A program made the translations under genes and the position numbers. Source: Neobacillus rhizophilus (GTDB lineage: Bacteria > Bacillota > Bacilli > Bacillales > Cytobacillaceae). Taken from it: DNA of 64,000 nucleotides. The number at the start of each line of letters is the position of its first letter. The stretch's first letter is position 1. The notes below the pieces were generated by a model, which did not search any database, was not told the origin of the DNA, and worked only from the letters and a program-made list of their open reading frames with translations. Positions 25,126 through 33,850 of this stretch are shown one piece after another. The DNA is taken from contig NZ_JAGYPF010000003.1 in NCBI RefSeq assembly GCF_018343535.1, forward strand, positions 434,001 to 498,000. The letters are read 5' to 3'.

Positions 25126-26112
25126 TTATTCCTTAATGGTAGGATCCACATTTATGACGACATTTCCCTTCTTGTGTCCTTTCTCAACATACCTATGCGC
25201 CTCAACGATCTCTTCAAACTCATAATATCTATCAATGGCCACTTTTAACTTTCCCATCTCCACAAGTTCTTTAAGGAAGTCTAATGCTTCAGGAGTTTCA
25301 GGGGAATTTCTACTCAATAATAATTTCTTACGGCTCGTCAATTGAGTCCAAAGCATTCGACCACTTGGCAGTGGGTCAGTGACATTGATATAGGTTCCAT
25401 CCCTTTTTAACAATTTCATACAATCTGAAAAAGAGCTCTTGTTGACCGCTTCAAATATCACATCATAGGTCTCGCCTATCCTCGAAAAATCCCCCGCCGT
25501 ATAATCAATGACCTGGTCAGCTCCCAGAGATTTAACCAACTCTAAATTTGCGGTGCTGCATACCCCTGTAACGGCTGCTCCGAAATACTTGGCAAGTTGA
25601 ACGGCATAACTTCCTACACTACCAGAAGCACCATAAACTAGAACCTTTTGGCCGCTCTGTATATTTGCTTTTTTAAGAAAAAACAAGGCTGTACGTGCTC
25701 CAAGTGGTATGGCGGCGGCTTCTGCAAAGGTTAAATTGGAAGGTTTAATAGATACAGGGCCATCTTCCGGCAGACACTTATATTCGGCATAAGCGCCAAA
25801 ACTCGCCAAGGATGCGGCAAAAACCTCGTCGCCTTCCTTAAACCTTTTGACATCTTTCCCAACGGACTCCACTACTCCAGTTAACTCCATCCCTAATATC
25901 TCTTTTTTCGGTTGCTTGAAACCAAGGGCTATTCGGGCAGGCAGCCAAAAAGCGGGAGGAACGATAAAACCCCGTGCACGAATATCCGCCACTGTTACGG
26001 TTGTCGCTTTTACTTTTACCAAAATTTCATTTTCTTTTGGAATAGGCTTTTCAACCTCTTTCAGTTGAAGAACATCAGGGGGACCGTACTTTGTGTATAC
26101 AATAGCTCTCAT
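25126..26112 (-). CDS. Medium-chain NAD(P)-dependent alcohol dehydrogenase / quinone oxidoreductase
   Basis: A 328-residue MDR protein without the structural-zinc cysteine cluster. GroES-like part: about 1-120 with [15 protein letters not shown]. Rossmann part: [19 protein letters not shown], followed by [22 protein letters not shown]. The pattern matches zinc-free quinone oxidoreductases and related NADPH-dependent reductases. A TTG at 26115 precedes the ATG at 26112. GGAGGAGG favours the ATG. Substrate unknown; the NTF2-like gene follows in the same direction. Confidence 0.85.
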   Translation of the reverse strand: MRAIVYTKYGPPDVLQLKEVEKPIPKENEILVKVKATTVTVADIRARGFIVPPAFWLPARIALGFKQPKKEILGMELTGVVESVGKDVKRFKEGDEVFAASLASFGAYAEYKCLPEDGPVSIKPSNLTFAEAAAIPLGARTALFFLKKANIQSGQKVLVYGASGSVGSYAVQLAKYFGAAVTGVCSTANLELVKSLGADQVIDYTAGDFSRIGETYDVIFEAVNKSSFSDCMKLLKRDGTYINVTDPLPSGRMLWTQLTSRKKLLLSRNSPETPEALDFLKELVEMGKLKVAIDRYYEFEEIVEAHRYVEKGHKKGNVVINVDPTIKE

Positions 26113-26180
26113 CAATCCTCCTCCAATTCGTTTGTTTTATTAAATCATACGAATCATATTGATAAATAGAACAAAAGACA

Positions 26181-26225
26181 CATGGGGACGGTTCTCATGC
26201 CTTTGATGCATGAGAACAGTCCCCG
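26181..26225. repeat. Dispersed GGGGACGGTTCTC palindrome, copy 5
   Basis: CATGGGGACGGTTCTCATGC ... GCATGAGAACAGTCCCC, with one arm carrying an A in place of C. Confidence 0.88.
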
Positions 26226-26352
26226 TTTATTTTGTCTGCTACAAGCCGTTATCGACACCTGGAAAGTACCTAGAACCACTTGGAGGTCTGGCAACAGAAA
26301 ATTTTATCGAAAGTTTATCCAATCCCAAAAAGTTGCACGTGTGCAAAAAATG

Positions 26353-26381
26353 TTTACAAGGACAAAAAACTGCAGTAAAAT
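26353..26381 (+). promoter_or_regulatory. Probable mntH promoter
   Basis: TTTACA (26353-26358) and TAAAAT (26376-26381) with a 17-bp spacer, about 90 bp upstream of the mntH start. An imperfect TTGCAC-GT-GTGCAA dyad lies just upstream at about 26332-26345. Confidence 0.45.
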
Positions 26382-26417
26382 AATTACATAAATTATTTAG
26401 TGGCCTTTTAATCAAAA

Positions 26418-26436
26418 AATTGCCCTCAGGAAAATT
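26418..26436 (+). promoter_or_regulatory. MntR-like operator
   Basis: AATTGCCCTCAGGAAAATT resembles the B. subtilis MntR box (TTTGCC-N-AAGGAAA type dyad). It lies between the predicted promoter and the mntH start, where bound Mn(II)-MntR would block transcription. Confidence 0.6.
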
Positions 26437-26472
26437 ATTTAACTTAGCGCATATTTAAGGGGGGGATATTTG

Positions 26473-27831
26473 ATGAATAATCAACCAGAATATGTGGGGG
26501 AAGAGCATGGAAGGTTAAAGCAAAGCTCTAATATAAGCTTAGAAGAGGTAAATAATACAGTAAGTGTTCCAAGTAAAGGAGGTTTTTGGCGTAAGCTATT
26601 AGCCTTTATGGGCCCTGGCTCATTAGTGGCAGTTGGCTATGTAGACCCAGGAAACTGGGCAACTTCCATTGCAGGCGGAGCCCGTTTTGGTTACACGCTG
26701 TTGATTGTCATTTTACTATCCAATTTAATTGCTATGCTGCTACAAGCATTATCATCAAAACTTGGAATCGTCACAGGAAGGGATCTTGCCCAGGCCACTA
26801 GGGATGCAACTGGGAAGAAAACAGCCTTCGTTCTTTGGATATTAACAGAATTAGCCATTATTGCCACAGATTTAGCTGAGGTAATTGGTTCAGCCATTGC
26901 TTTAAATTTATTATTTGGTATTCCCTTATTATTAGGTATTGCCATAACAACATTAGATGTGCTTTTATTACTTTATTTGCAAAAGAAAAGCTTCCGTATT
27001 ATTGAATCGATTGTCATTGTTTTAATGGTTACGATCTTTATCGTATTTGCATTTGAAGTCATTGTTTCAAAACCGGAAATTGCCGCTTTATTCGGTGGGT
27101 TTGTTCCTAAACCAGAAATTGTCACAAATCCACAAATGCTCTTTATTTCTTTAGGCATATTAGGGGCAACGGTGATGCCGCACAATTTATATTTGCATTC
27201 GTCCATCGTGCAAAGTAGACAATATAAGCGGACAACAGAGGGAAAAAGAGAAGCCATTAAATTCTCCCTCATTGATTCAACCTTTTCGTTAACCGTGGCT
27301 TTTCTTATTAACTCCGCCATTTTGATTTTGGGAGCGGCCGCTTTTTATGGAACGAATTTAGATGTAACCGAAATCGAAGCAGCCTATGAATTACTTAGTC
27401 CAACGCTTGGAGTAGGGATAGCTAGTACTTTATTTGCGGTTGCCTTACTTGCTTCCGGTCAAAATGCGACCATTACTGGAACGATTAGCGGTCAAATTGT
27501 TATGGAAGGATTTATCAACCTGCGAATATCACCATGGCTTCGGCGCTTGATTACACGTTTACTAGCGGTCATACCTGCTTTTATCGTGACCTGGCTGGCT
27601 GGATCCAAAGGAACAGGTGAATTGCTGCTATGGAGTCAAGTCGTCTTAAGCTTGGCGCTTCCATCTGCCGTCATTCCTTTAGTTATATTTACTAGTGATA
27701 AAAAGAAAATGGGCGAATTTGCAAACAAACTGCCAGTGAAAATAGCAGCATGGGTCTGTACCATTGTGATCGTCTTATTGAATATATTCTTAATTGGATA
27801 TATTGTTGTTACGGGTCAAGATTTAGGGTAA
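26473..27831 (+). CDS. mntH: Nramp divalent metal transporter MntH
   Basis: A 452-residue proton-coupled Mn(II) importer of the plasma membrane with 11 predicted helices. The helix 1 metal-binding motif DPGNWATS (about 56-63) and the helix 6 motif GATVMPHNLYLHS (about 233-245) are both intact, as is the SGQNATITGT region of helix 9. Length matches bacterial Nramp proteins. TTG at 26470 and ATG at 26473 are adjacent; AAGGGGGG favours the ATG. An MntR-like box lies 37 bp upstream. A strong terminator follows at 27860-27892, so it is transcribed alone. Confidence 0.95.
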   Translation: MNNQPEYVGEEHGRLKQSSNISLEEVNNTVSVPSKGGFWRKLLAFMGPGSLVAVGYVDPGNWATSIAGGARFGYTLLIVILLSNLIAMLLQALSSKLGIVTGRDLAQATRDATGKKTAFVLWILTELAIIATDLAEVIGSAIALNLLFGIPLLLGIAITTLDVLLLLYLQKKSFRIIESIVIVLMVTIFIVFAFEVIVSKPEIAALFGGFVPKPEIVTNPQMLFISLGILGATVMPHNLYLHSSIVQSRQYKRTTEGKREAIKFSLIDSTFSLTVAFLINSAILILGAAAFYGTNLDVTEIEAAYELLSPTLGVGIASTLFAVALLASGQNATITGTISGQIVMEGFINLRISPWLRRLITRLLAVIPAFIVTWLAGSKGTGELLLWSQVVLSLALPSAVIPLVIFTSDKKKMGEFANKLPVKIAAWVCTIVIVLLNIFLIGYIVVTGQDLG

Positions 27832-27859
27832 CTGCAAAAAGTAAGTAACCAAAAAATAA

Positions 27860-27892
27860 AACGGTCGCCAACACCATTTGGCGACCGTTTCT
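27860..27892 (+). terminator. mntH terminator
   Basis: AACGGTCGCCAA and TTGGCGACCGTT arms with a short loop, followed by a T-rich stretch. Confidence 0.88.
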
Positions 27893-27928
27893 ATTTATTC
27901 TGGGGATACCTGCATGCATCCCCCCTAA

Positions 27929-27961
27929 CATGAAGCAGAAGAACCGTCCCCATGCTTCATG
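27929..27961. repeat. Half-palindrome element with CATGAAGC ends
   Basis: CATGAAGC and GCTTCATG ends enclose one GAACCGTCCCC arm of the dispersed palindrome, after the mntH terminator. It resembles a differently arranged member of the same repeat family. Confidence 0.6.
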
Positions 27962-27963
27962 CT

Positions 27964-28200
27964 TTATATCACGCTATTTTTGGCGGATGTGCTGTCGACG
28001 ATGTCTGGGTCGATGACACTGCTTATTGGGATGTTGATTGGTGAGAAGTCTCCGTTTTGTTCTCCGACAGCTTGGTTTCGTTTGTAGGATACAAACTGGT
28101 CAACGTAAGCGACGGGACCAATATTAATAACGGAGGAATTATCGATGGCATTGACTTTAAAAGCTAATAGATTTACGGCTAAGGGTGTAAAAAAGACCAT
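27964..28200 (-). CDS. GerPA/GerPF-like spore germination protein, copy 4
   Basis: A 78-residue protein of the gerPA family: VNLLAFKVNAIDNSSVINIGP at the start, shown here in pieces (FKVNAIDNSSVINIG), a central QNGDFSP and an acidic end IDPDIVDS. GerP proteins sit in the spore coat and help germinants pass to inner receptors. ATG at 28200 follows AAAGGAGTGG. It is the last of four tandem relatives on the minus strand, and is closest to the one at 28268-28501 (shared NAIDxSxxINxGP and VSYKRxQxxGEQNGD). The set is separate from a classical six-gene gerPABCDEF operon as far as visible. Confidence 0.75.
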   Translation of the reverse strand: MVFFTPLAVNLLAFKVNAIDNSSVINIGPVAYVDQFVSYKRNQAVGEQNGDFSPINIPISSVIDPDIVDSTSAKNSVI

Positions 28201-28267
28201 TTTACCACTCCTTTAATTTTTTCCGTTTTATCGAATATGAGCGACCACCGGAATGCGTTTTCTTCGC

Positions 28268-28501
28268 TTATAACAAACTATTTTTAACGGAAGGACTATC
28301 ACTTATATCATTATCAAAGACATTAGAATTGGTCAGCAGTATGGGGGATAAGTCGCCATTTTGTTCACCAATGCCCTGACTCCGCTTATAGGATACAAAT
28401 ATATCAATATGTTTACTTGGACCTAAATTAATAATTCCGGAATGGTCGATGGCATTGACTTTAAAGGATAATAGATTAATATTCACCGGTCCAAAATACA
28501 T
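28268..28501 (-). CDS. GerPA/GerPF-like spore germination protein, copy 3
   Basis: A 77-residue gerPA-family protein. It shares FKVNAIDHSGIINLGP, FVSYKRSQGIGEQNGDLSP and the Asp/Ser-rich tail with the neighbouring copy 27964-28200, so a recent tandem duplication is likely. ATG at 28501 follows GGGGGAGG. The 66-bp gap to the next gene has no terminator. Expected site is the spore coat; the particular role is inferred from family only. Confidence 0.75.
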   Translation of the reverse strand: MYFGPVNINLLSFKVNAIDHSGIINLGPSKHIDIFVSYKRSQGIGEQNGDLSPILLTNSNVFDNDISDSPSVKNSLL

Positions 28502-28545
28502 CTGTCCGCCTCCCCCAAAAATATGGATCTATTGTCCAACATGAC

Positions 28546-28776
28546 TTACTTGTTAAATTTTGCTGAAAATTGATCGATCACATCATCATCTAAAACATAA
28601 TGAGAATTAAAAGTTCGAACACAATAGTCTGCATGTTGTTGGCCATACCCTTGTGTTTTTTTAGCACAAACATTTCTTCCGACTTTCACAGTTGTTCCAA
28701 AGGAAATAGAACTCAAATGGTCCAAGTTGTTCACCTTAAAATCGTCAATAGTTACATTTATTGGTTTAAAAAACAT
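28546..28776 (-). CDS. GerPA/GerPF-like spore germination protein, copy 2
   Basis: A 76-residue, more diverged gerPA-family protein with FKVNNLDHLSSISFG in the first strand region, KKTQGYGQQHADYC in the middle and VLDDDVIDQFSA at the end. It contains two cysteines (in NVCAKK and DYCVR), unlike copies 3 and 4, which might allow cross-linking in the coat. The start lies only 3 bp after the stop of the upstream copy, showing translational coupling within the same operon. Confidence 0.7.
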   Translation of the reverse strand: MFFKPINVTIDDFKVNNLDHLSSISFGTTVKVGRNVCAKKTQGYGQQHADYCVRTFNSHYVLDDDVIDQFSAKFNK

Positions 28777-28779
28777 GGC

Positions 28780-29064
28780 TTACTCATCCCCTCTATGGAT
28801 AATATCCGGCATGGGAAGCCATTCCGATTCAAAGGTTGAAGCTGAGTCGATCTGATCCCGGTCGTCTACCATACTTCTCGTTCCTACAAAACAGCTGCCG
28901 TCCCCCATATTCTGTCCTAGTCCCATATTTTTCTTATCAGAATTATGCCATTCAGCCAATAAATTGTTACCGACATTTATGGCAGAGGCATTTTCAAAAG
29001 AATTCACTTTGATAATATGAATATTAATATTAAACTGAGCAGGGATTGGTATTCGAACCATCAT
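28780..29064 (-). CDS. GerPA/GerPF-like spore germination protein, copy 1
   Basis: A 94-residue, the longest of the four gerPA-like proteins and the first in the operon. The pattern IHIIKVNSFENASAINVG fits the family start, GLGQNMGDGSCF is the central turn, and an acidic extension (SEWLPMPDIIHRGDE at the end) is unique among the four. Two ATG codons (29064, 29061) follow a TTG; GAAAGGAG favours 29064. Expression late in sporulation from the mother cell is expected for the family, but I could not identify a sigma-K promoter with confidence. Confidence 0.7.
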   Translation of the reverse strand: MMVRIPIPAQFNINIHIIKVNSFENASAINVGNNLLAEWHNSDKKNMGLGQNMGDGSCFVGTRSMVDDRDQIDSASTFESEWLPMPDIIHRGDE

Positions 29065-29217
29065 CAACCTCTCCTTTCACCTTTATTATTGTTATGTGTA
29101 AATAGACGAAATTATGTACAATGGATGAAGATACATAATAAAAGACACCCGAATGACATATTCAGATGCCTTTTGTCTACAATCTGGAGTGCATTAAATG
29201 GCTAATAAACGAAACAC

Positions 29218-29260
29218 AGGGACGGCTCTCATGCATCTGATGCATGAGAACCGTCCCCAT
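29218..29260. repeat. Dispersed GGGACGGTTCTC palindrome, copy 6
   Basis: AGGGACGGCTCTCATGCATC, then TGATGCATGAGAACCGTCCC, between gerPA-like copy 1 and uppP. Confidence 0.9.
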
Positions 29261-29268
29261 GATTTACC

Positions 29269-30072
29269 TTATAGGATAATAAACGCAAAGACGATTGCAA
29301 GGATTATGCGGTAGTAGGCGAATGTTGATAGCCTTACTTTGTCGAGCAGTTTTAGGAATCCGATACAGGATAGCAATGCGACTACAAAGGCTGTTACAAA
29401 ACCGATGACAAAGGTTGTGATGTCTCCTGAAGTGATGGCGTCCATATTTTTCAATAAGTCTAATCCTGTTGCTCCTACCATAATAGGCAATGCCAGAATG
29501 AAGGAAAATTCGGCAGCTGTTTTTTGGCTAGCACCCACTAGTAATCCTCCAGAAATGGTAGAGCCGGCTCGTGAAAATCCTGGCCAAACAGCTAGACATT
29601 GAAACAGACCAATATATAAGGCTTGCTTATAAGATAATTGATCAATGGTGTGTGCCGTAACCGTTGTTTTCTTCTTGTCAGCATAAATTAATAAAAAGGC
29701 CCCGACTACTAAAGCAACCAAAACCACTGTTGTAGAAAACAGTACATTTTTTATAAAATCGTGGAGGACGAAGCCTACAATCACGGCAGGCAGCACCCCT
29801 AAAAATACGTGAAGAAGATTCAGTTTTGTTCTGTTGTTGTCCTTTATATTTAAACTCTTAAAGTCTAAAAGTGAAAAAAATCTTCTCCAATATAAAACCA
29901 CAATCGCTAGGATCGATCCTAATTGAATGACAACTTCAAATGTTTTCGCCCGATCTCCCTCGAACCCTAATAGATGACCTGCTAAGATGAGATGTCCTGT
30001 TGATGAAACGGGAAGATATTCTGTTAGCCCTTCTACGATTCCCATTATAAAAGCTATTACGTGCTCACTCAT
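29269..30072 (-). CDS. uppP: Undecaprenyl-diphosphate phosphatase
   Basis: A 267-residue integral membrane enzyme (BacA/UppP) with about eight helices. It dephosphorylates undecaprenyl diphosphate for reuse in cell-wall synthesis and gives bacitracin tolerance. The N-terminal catalytic motif GIVEGLTEYLPVSSTGHLIL carries the essential Glu residues and the SSTGH loop. The second motif is PGFSRAGSTISGGL, with the catalytic Arg. ATG at 30072 follows AGGAGG. It stands alone between two palindromic repeats. Bacilli often have several UppP-type enzymes, so this may be one of a set. Confidence 0.94.
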   Translation of the reverse strand: MSEHVIAFIMGIVEGLTEYLPVSSTGHLILAGHLLGFEGDRAKTFEVVIQLGSILAIVVLYWRRFFSLLDFKSLNIKDNNRTKLNLLHVFLGVLPAVIVGFVLHDFIKNVLFSTTVVLVALVVGAFLLIYADKKKTTVTAHTIDQLSYKQALYIGLFQCLAVWPGFSRAGSTISGGLLVGASQKTAAEFSFILALPIMVGATGLDLLKNMDAITSGDITTFVIGFVTAFVVALLSCIGFLKLLDKVRLSTFAYYRIILAIVFAFIIL

Positions 30073-30167
30073 AAAAATATTTCCTCCTAATTAAATGCTA
30101 CCTTTTAATAATACCCGTTAATGACCAAAAAGCAGTATTAATTTTTCGTTAATATTTTAACATAAAA

Positions 30168-30214
30168 CATAGGGACGGTTCTCATGCTCCTGATGCAAGA
30201 GAACCGTCCCTATG
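30168..30214. repeat. Dispersed GGGACGGTTCTC palindrome, copy 7
   Basis: CATAGGGACGGTTCTCATGC ... GCAAGAGAACCGTCCCTATG, immediately after the stop of the znuA-like gene. Confidence 0.9.
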
Positions 30215-30216
30215 TT

Positions 30217-31161
30217 TCACTTTATTGATAATTTTAATGTCTCTAGATTTTTTTTCATGACGCCTATGTAGTCCAGGCCTTGTTTTTGTTCTTCTTTTGT
30301 TAGTCCTTCTAATGGATTTAATACGGCTGTTTCAGCGCCGATTTCTTTAGCTAGTGTATCAGCTACTTTTGATGAGGTTAGTTCCTCAAAATAAATGATC
30401 TTAATATTTTTCTTCTTGGTTAAATCCGTTAATTCAGCCAATTTGCCTAATGTAGGCTCGACATCCGGAGATAAGCCGGCAATAGGGATTTGCGTTAAAC
30501 CGTATTGTTTGGCCAAATATCCAAATGCAGCGTGCTGGGTTACAAATTCTTTATTCTTTGCTTGATCAATGTTTTCTTTAAATTCGCGGTCTAATTTGGC
30601 AAGCTGAGAATTCAAATCAGCGGCATTTTTCTCATACTGATCTTTATTGTTTGGGTCTACCTCTCCTAAAGCCTTCGCTATTGTATCCACCTCTTGCTGG
30701 GCTAACACAGGAGAAAGCCAAACATGCGGATCTTTAGAAGACGAATGTTCTGAATGGTCATGGTCTGCCTCTTCGCCTGCTTCGAGTGCATCCATCAATT
30801 CGATTCCATCAGAGGCCTCGACAACCTTTAATTTGGAAGCATCAATGCTCTTGAGCACTTTTTCAGTCCAAGTTTCAAAGTAATGACTATTATAAATAAA
30901 CACATCAGCATCTTGAATTTTCATCATATCTTTTGTAGTTGGGTCCCAATCATGTGGCTCTACACCATTTGGTATCAATAGTTCAACGTTGGCTGAATTC
31001 CCCGCCACCTTCTGCGCAAAATAATAGATGGGATAAAAAGTAGTGACAATTTTCAGCTTTTTGGCCCCATCACTCTGTTTTTCACTTTTAGTTGAAGCTG
31101 CTTTGGAGCAGCCACTTACCATCAGTAGTAAAATTATTACTAGACCTATAAGCCTTTTCAT
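30217..31161 (-). CDS. Zinc-binding lipoprotein, ZnuA/AdcA-like
   Basis: A 314-residue substrate-binding lipoprotein of the cluster 9 metal-ABC family. Lipobox MVSGC with Cys18. Metal ligands are His in GVEPHDWDP, His in DPHVWLSP, His in THAAFGYLA and Glu or Asp in YFEELTS. A His/Asp/Glu loop (EADHDHSEHSS, about 137-147) before DPHVW is typical of zinc- rather than manganese-binding members. It captures zinc outside the membrane for an ABC importer. ATG at 31161 follows AAAGGGAGA. Zur-like boxes lie at 31192-31210 and 31255-31275. No ZnuB/ZnuC genes are adjacent. Confidence 0.9.
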   Translation of the reverse strand: MKRLIGLVIILLLMVSGCSKAASTKSEKQSDGAKKLKIVTTFYPIYYFAQKVAGNSANVELLIPNGVEPHDWDPTTKDMMKIQDADVFIYNSHYFETWTEKVLKSIDASKLKVVEASDGIELMDALEAGEEADHDHSEHSSSKDPHVWLSPVLAQQEVDTIAKALGEVDPNNKDQYEKNAADLNSQLAKLDREFKENIDQAKNKEFVTQHAAFGYLAKQYGLTQIPIAGLSPDVEPTLGKLAELTDLTKKKNIKIIYFEELTSSKVADTLAKEIGAETAVLNPLEGLTKEEQKQGLDYIGVMKKNLETLKLSIK

Positions 31162-31254
31162 TCTCCCTTTACCTCCATTGCTATCCGTACTTAGGAATCA
31201 TTACGATTTAACACGGATATTTATCTGTATTTTAAAAGCTTTTTTTGGGTTTAT

Positions 31255-31275
31255 AAATCGAAATTATTACGATTT
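31255..31275 (-). promoter_or_regulatory. Zur box upstream of the znuA-like gene
   Basis: AAATCGAAATTATTACGATT(T) is a near-perfect match to the Bacillus Zur box, a dyad of AAATCGTAAT. Additional half-sites TCATTACGATTTA (about 31197-31210) and TAACGATTTATT (about 31283-31295) flank it. Confidence 0.85.
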
Positions 31276-31359
31276 AAATGGTATAACGATTTATTATTTC
31301 TGTCAGCATACAATTTTTAACCAAAAGAACTGACCTTATTGCACTTTTTAAAAGAATTG

Positions 31360-32559
31360 TTATCCTGCTGCTGTAATGGTCCAAACAAATGGATCCTTCA
31401 TTTTATTCCAATCTTGTACCATCTCCTCTTCGGTCAACAAACAGCGATCTAAAGAGGCTTTCACAAGATCTTTATCCATATCGATTCCTATTAGAACAAG
31501 TTCATTCTTCCGATCACCGAATTGTTCATCCCAGTCATCTTTTAAATCAGGATTTCCCATAAAATACTGTGCTTGCTGCTCGGAAGGCAGGGAGGCTACC
31601 CAATAAGAAACAGGGTCTACTTGTACCGATGGACCTGCTTGTGAGAATAATAAAGCAAGATCATTCCTAGTTGCACACCATACGATTCCCTTCGCCCTTA
31701 CGATTTCTGCAGGCATTCCTTTTATCCAGTGATTAAACCTTTCAGAATGGAATGGAATCGAACTTCTATAAACAAAGGACCCAATCCCATACTCTTCCGT
31801 TTCTGGCGTATGCTCAGGTGCTTCCAGTTCTTTTAACCAACCGGCTGATTCACTTGCTGTTTCGAAATCAAATAAATCCGTATTTAAAATCTCTGCAGCA
31901 GGTATTTTCCCCTTAACCGTCCTGTGAAATTTTGCTGCCGGCTGCAGTTTTCTTAAAAATACCTCCAGCTGATTTAATTGTTCTTCTTCCAATAAATCGC
32001 ATTTATTAAGAAGTAAAACATCACAAAACTCAATTTGGTCAATCAATAAGTCCGCAACCGAGCGATCGTCCTCTTCACCTAAAGCCTGGCTTCTTTCCAA
32101 AAGTAAATCCCCCGAAGAAAAATCATGCCAAAACCTATTTGCATCCACTACCGTCACCATGGTATCCAGCCTGCAGTATTTTGTCAGGTCGATCCCCAAT
32201 TCTTCATCTATGTAAGAAAATGTTTGCGCCACTGGTACTGGTTCACTAATACCTGTTGATTCAATCAAAATGTAGTCAATATTTCCTTTCTTGACCAAAC
32301 GTTCCACTTCTATTAAAAGATCTTCTCTTAGCGTACAGCAAATGCACCCATTCGATAATTCAACTAGTTTTTCTTCGGCCCTATTTAGCCCGCCCCCTTG
32401 TTTCACCAATTCGGCATCTACATTGATTTCGCTCATGTCATTGACAATGACTGCAACTCTTAACCCATCGCGGTTTTGAAGAATATGATTTAATAATGTT
32501 GTCTTACCTGCTCCTAAATAGCCGCTTAATACGGTTACTGGAATCTTAGTATCATTCAT
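31360..32559 (-). CDS. COG0523/CobW-family GTPase, YciC (ZagA)-like zinc metallochaperone
   Basis: A 399-residue G3E-family P-loop GTPase. Walker [10 protein letters not shown] (13-21), the metal motif GCICC (71-75) and the guanine-specificity NKCD (about 180) are all present. A CobW C-terminal domain starts near residue 268. Such proteins deliver zinc to client enzymes when zinc is scarce; B. subtilis YciC/ZagA is Zur-controlled. ATG at 32559 follows AAGGAAGGAAG. A Zur box (32581-32601) lies 21 bp upstream. It is followed by the znuA-like gene, which has its own Zur boxes. Confidence 0.92.
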   Translation of the reverse strand: MNDTKIPVTVLSGYLGAGKTTLLNHILQNRDGLRVAVIVNDMSEINVDAELVKQGGGLNRAEEKLVELSNGCICCTLREDLLIEVERLVKKGNIDYILIESTGISEPVPVAQTFSYIDEELGIDLTKYCRLDTMVTVVDANRFWHDFSSGDLLLERSQALGEEDDRSVADLLIDQIEFCDVLLLNKCDLLEEEQLNQLEVFLRKLQPAAKFHRTVKGKIPAAEILNTDLFDFETASESAGWLKELEAPEHTPETEEYGIGSFVYRSSIPFHSERFNHWIKGMPAEIVRAKGIVWCATRNDLALLFSQAGPSVQVDPVSYWVASLPSEQQAQYFMGNPDLKDDWDEQFGDRKNELVLIGIDMDKDLVKASLDRCLLTEEEMVQDWNKMKDPFVWTITAAG

Positions 32560-32580
32560 GCGAATTCTTCCTTCCTTTTC

Positions 32581-32601
32581 AAATCAAAATCATTACGATT
32601 T
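32581..32601 (-). promoter_or_regulatory. Zur box upstream of the YciC-like gene
   Basis: AAATCAAAATCATTACGATT(T): one arm is perfect, and the other differs at two positions. Confidence 0.8.
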
Positions 32602-32672
32602 AAAGATTATGCTTAAACATGAATAAATAGAACATTCAGGATGTTCCTTAGTTTTGATGACTTTCGATAAAA

Positions 32673-32822
32673 CTACTTCGTTTCTCTATGCAGAGTATAT
32701 CGTTTCAATCTAGGGGAATATTTTCGCAATTCCAGCCTGTCAGGATTATTTCTTTTGTTTTTAGTAGTGATGTAATTTCGATCACCTGTTTCCGTACATT
32801 GCAGGGTTATTTTTACTCGCAT
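32673..32822 (-). CDS. rpmG: Ribosomal protein L33, zinc-independent (C-minus) form
   Basis: A 49-residue ribosomal protein L33 (start [20 protein letters not shown], end YTLHRETK). The zinc-binding form has two CxxC pairs. Here the first is C-T-E-T and the second is replaced by Y-S-P-R, leaving one cysteine, so it cannot bind zinc. It would replace zinc L33 in ribosomes during zinc shortage and free zinc. ATG at 32822 follows AAAGGAGG with 7-nt spacing. The near-perfect Zur box at 32843-32863 confirms the logic. The YciC-like gene follows, with its own Zur box. Confidence 0.93.
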   Translation of the reverse strand: MRVKITLQCTETGDRNYITTKNKRNNPDRLELRKYSPRLKRYTLHRETK

Positions 32823-32842
32823 ATCATTTCCTCCTTTTTAAC

Positions 32843-32863
32843 AAATCGTAATCATTACGTTTT
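32843..32863 (-). promoter_or_regulatory. Zur box upstream of rpmG
   Basis: AAATCGTAATCATTACGTTT(T) is almost a perfect Zur dyad, 21 bp upstream of the rpmG start codon. Confidence 0.88.
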
Positions 32864-32907
32864 GTATTTTACAGTAGTCCTTTTTATCATGTCAAGTCCA
32901 TAACGAA

Positions 32908-32955
32908 ACACGGGGACGGTTCTCAGGCATCTGATGCATGAGAACCGTCCCCATG
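32908..32955. repeat. Dispersed GGGGACGGTTCTC palindrome, copy 8
   Basis: ACACGGGGACGGTTCTCAGG ... GCATGAGAACCGTCCCCATGT, directly after the stop of the cupredoxin-like membrane protein gene. Confidence 0.9.
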
Positions 32956-32957
32956 TT

Positions 32958-33821
32958 TCACTTTTTAATGGTAAATGTTCCGGTTGCATTGGTCGGTTCT
33001 ATTGTTAGTTGGTATTTTCCTTCTATCGGATTATCCATTAGGAGGATGTTTTTTCCGTTTTTTAAATTCATATTAAGCTTTAAGTCTTCGGATTTTAATC
33101 TTATCTGGGAGCCTTTGGGAATCGAAGCTTCAAAATTAACCTTTATCATTTTATGAGCTTGAAAGGTTGTATTTTTAGGGTTAAAGCCTGAAGCGGTAAC
33201 TCGGATTGTCGCCACCTGCATATCATTTTCTTCATCAATGGAGGCTGTTTGAGTTTGCGGCTGGCCAATAACCCCGACCTTTATTTGGTTCACATTTAGC
33301 CCAAGTACAACAATGATAACAATCAAAATGGCTGAAAGTGATATAGTCGATACATTTGAAGCTTGTTTCTGATTCTTTTTTTTCGAACGATTCTCTGTTG
33401 ATTTTGAAGCAAGCTGTCGATCAAAATACATTAAAGCAATGTAGGTGATGACGATAAAAGCAATATCAATGACTAGAAATGGTTTATTTGAAATAAACGT
33501 CGAATACCCCAGTACTGACCCAATTAAAGCGCCAATTAGACCGGAAAGAATATCATTCATTCCTTTTTCCGGAGGGAATAATCGGCGAACCAACAAGCCG
33601 TTACCCATTGTATAGACCAGACAAACTAACGTTGTGATTAGAACTTGATAATTTGTGGCTAACATCAATAAAAAGCCGATCGCAGCGGATGAAATGCCAA
33701 TCATTAGTGCTGTTATAATTCCGATTACTCCCGAAAACCGATCTTTGTTCCGATAAAAATGGTAAATACAATAGATTTTAATTAGAAGTACTAACAAAAG
33801 ACTTCCAATCTTTAATAACAT
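32958..33821 (-). CDS. Membrane protein with C-terminal cupredoxin-like domain
   Basis: A 287-residue protein I do not recognise by name. Four or five hydrophobic helices span residues about 1-125, a basic stretch (NRSKKKNQKQ) follows, then one more helix (about 157-177). The last 95 residues read as an extracellular beta-domain (TIRVTASGFNPKNTTFQAHK ... TNATGTFTIKK) with the cupredoxin-like pattern used by some metal-handling proteins. The copper-ligand His/Cys/Met set is not evident. ATG at 33821 follows AAAGAGGTG; a longer start is possible at 33875. It is the last gene of a four-gene operon with YcgQ-, YcgR- and HupE-like proteins. Confidence 0.6.
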   Translation of the reverse strand: MLLKIGSLLLVLLIKIYCIYHFYRNKDRFSGVIGIITALMIGISSAAIGFLLMLATNYQVLITTLVCLVYTMGNGLLVRRLFPPEKGMNDILSGLIGALIGSVLGYSTFISNKPFLVIDIAFIVITYIALMYFDRQLASKSTENRSKKKNQKQASNVSTISLSAILIVIIVVLGLNVNQIKVGVIGQPQTQTASIDEENDMQVATIRVTASGFNPKNTTFQAHKMIKVNFEASIPKGSQIRLKSEDLKLNMNLKNGKNILLMDNPIEGKYQLTIEPTNATGTFTIKK

Positions 33822-33850
33822 GAATACACCTCTTTTACATTGCGATATTA

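Noticed and set aside
28600..28839. Plus-strand frame antisense to the gerPA-like genes
   Set aside because: It is a shadow of the minus-strand genes, lacks a ribosome site, and crosses the boundary between two genes with clear family matches.
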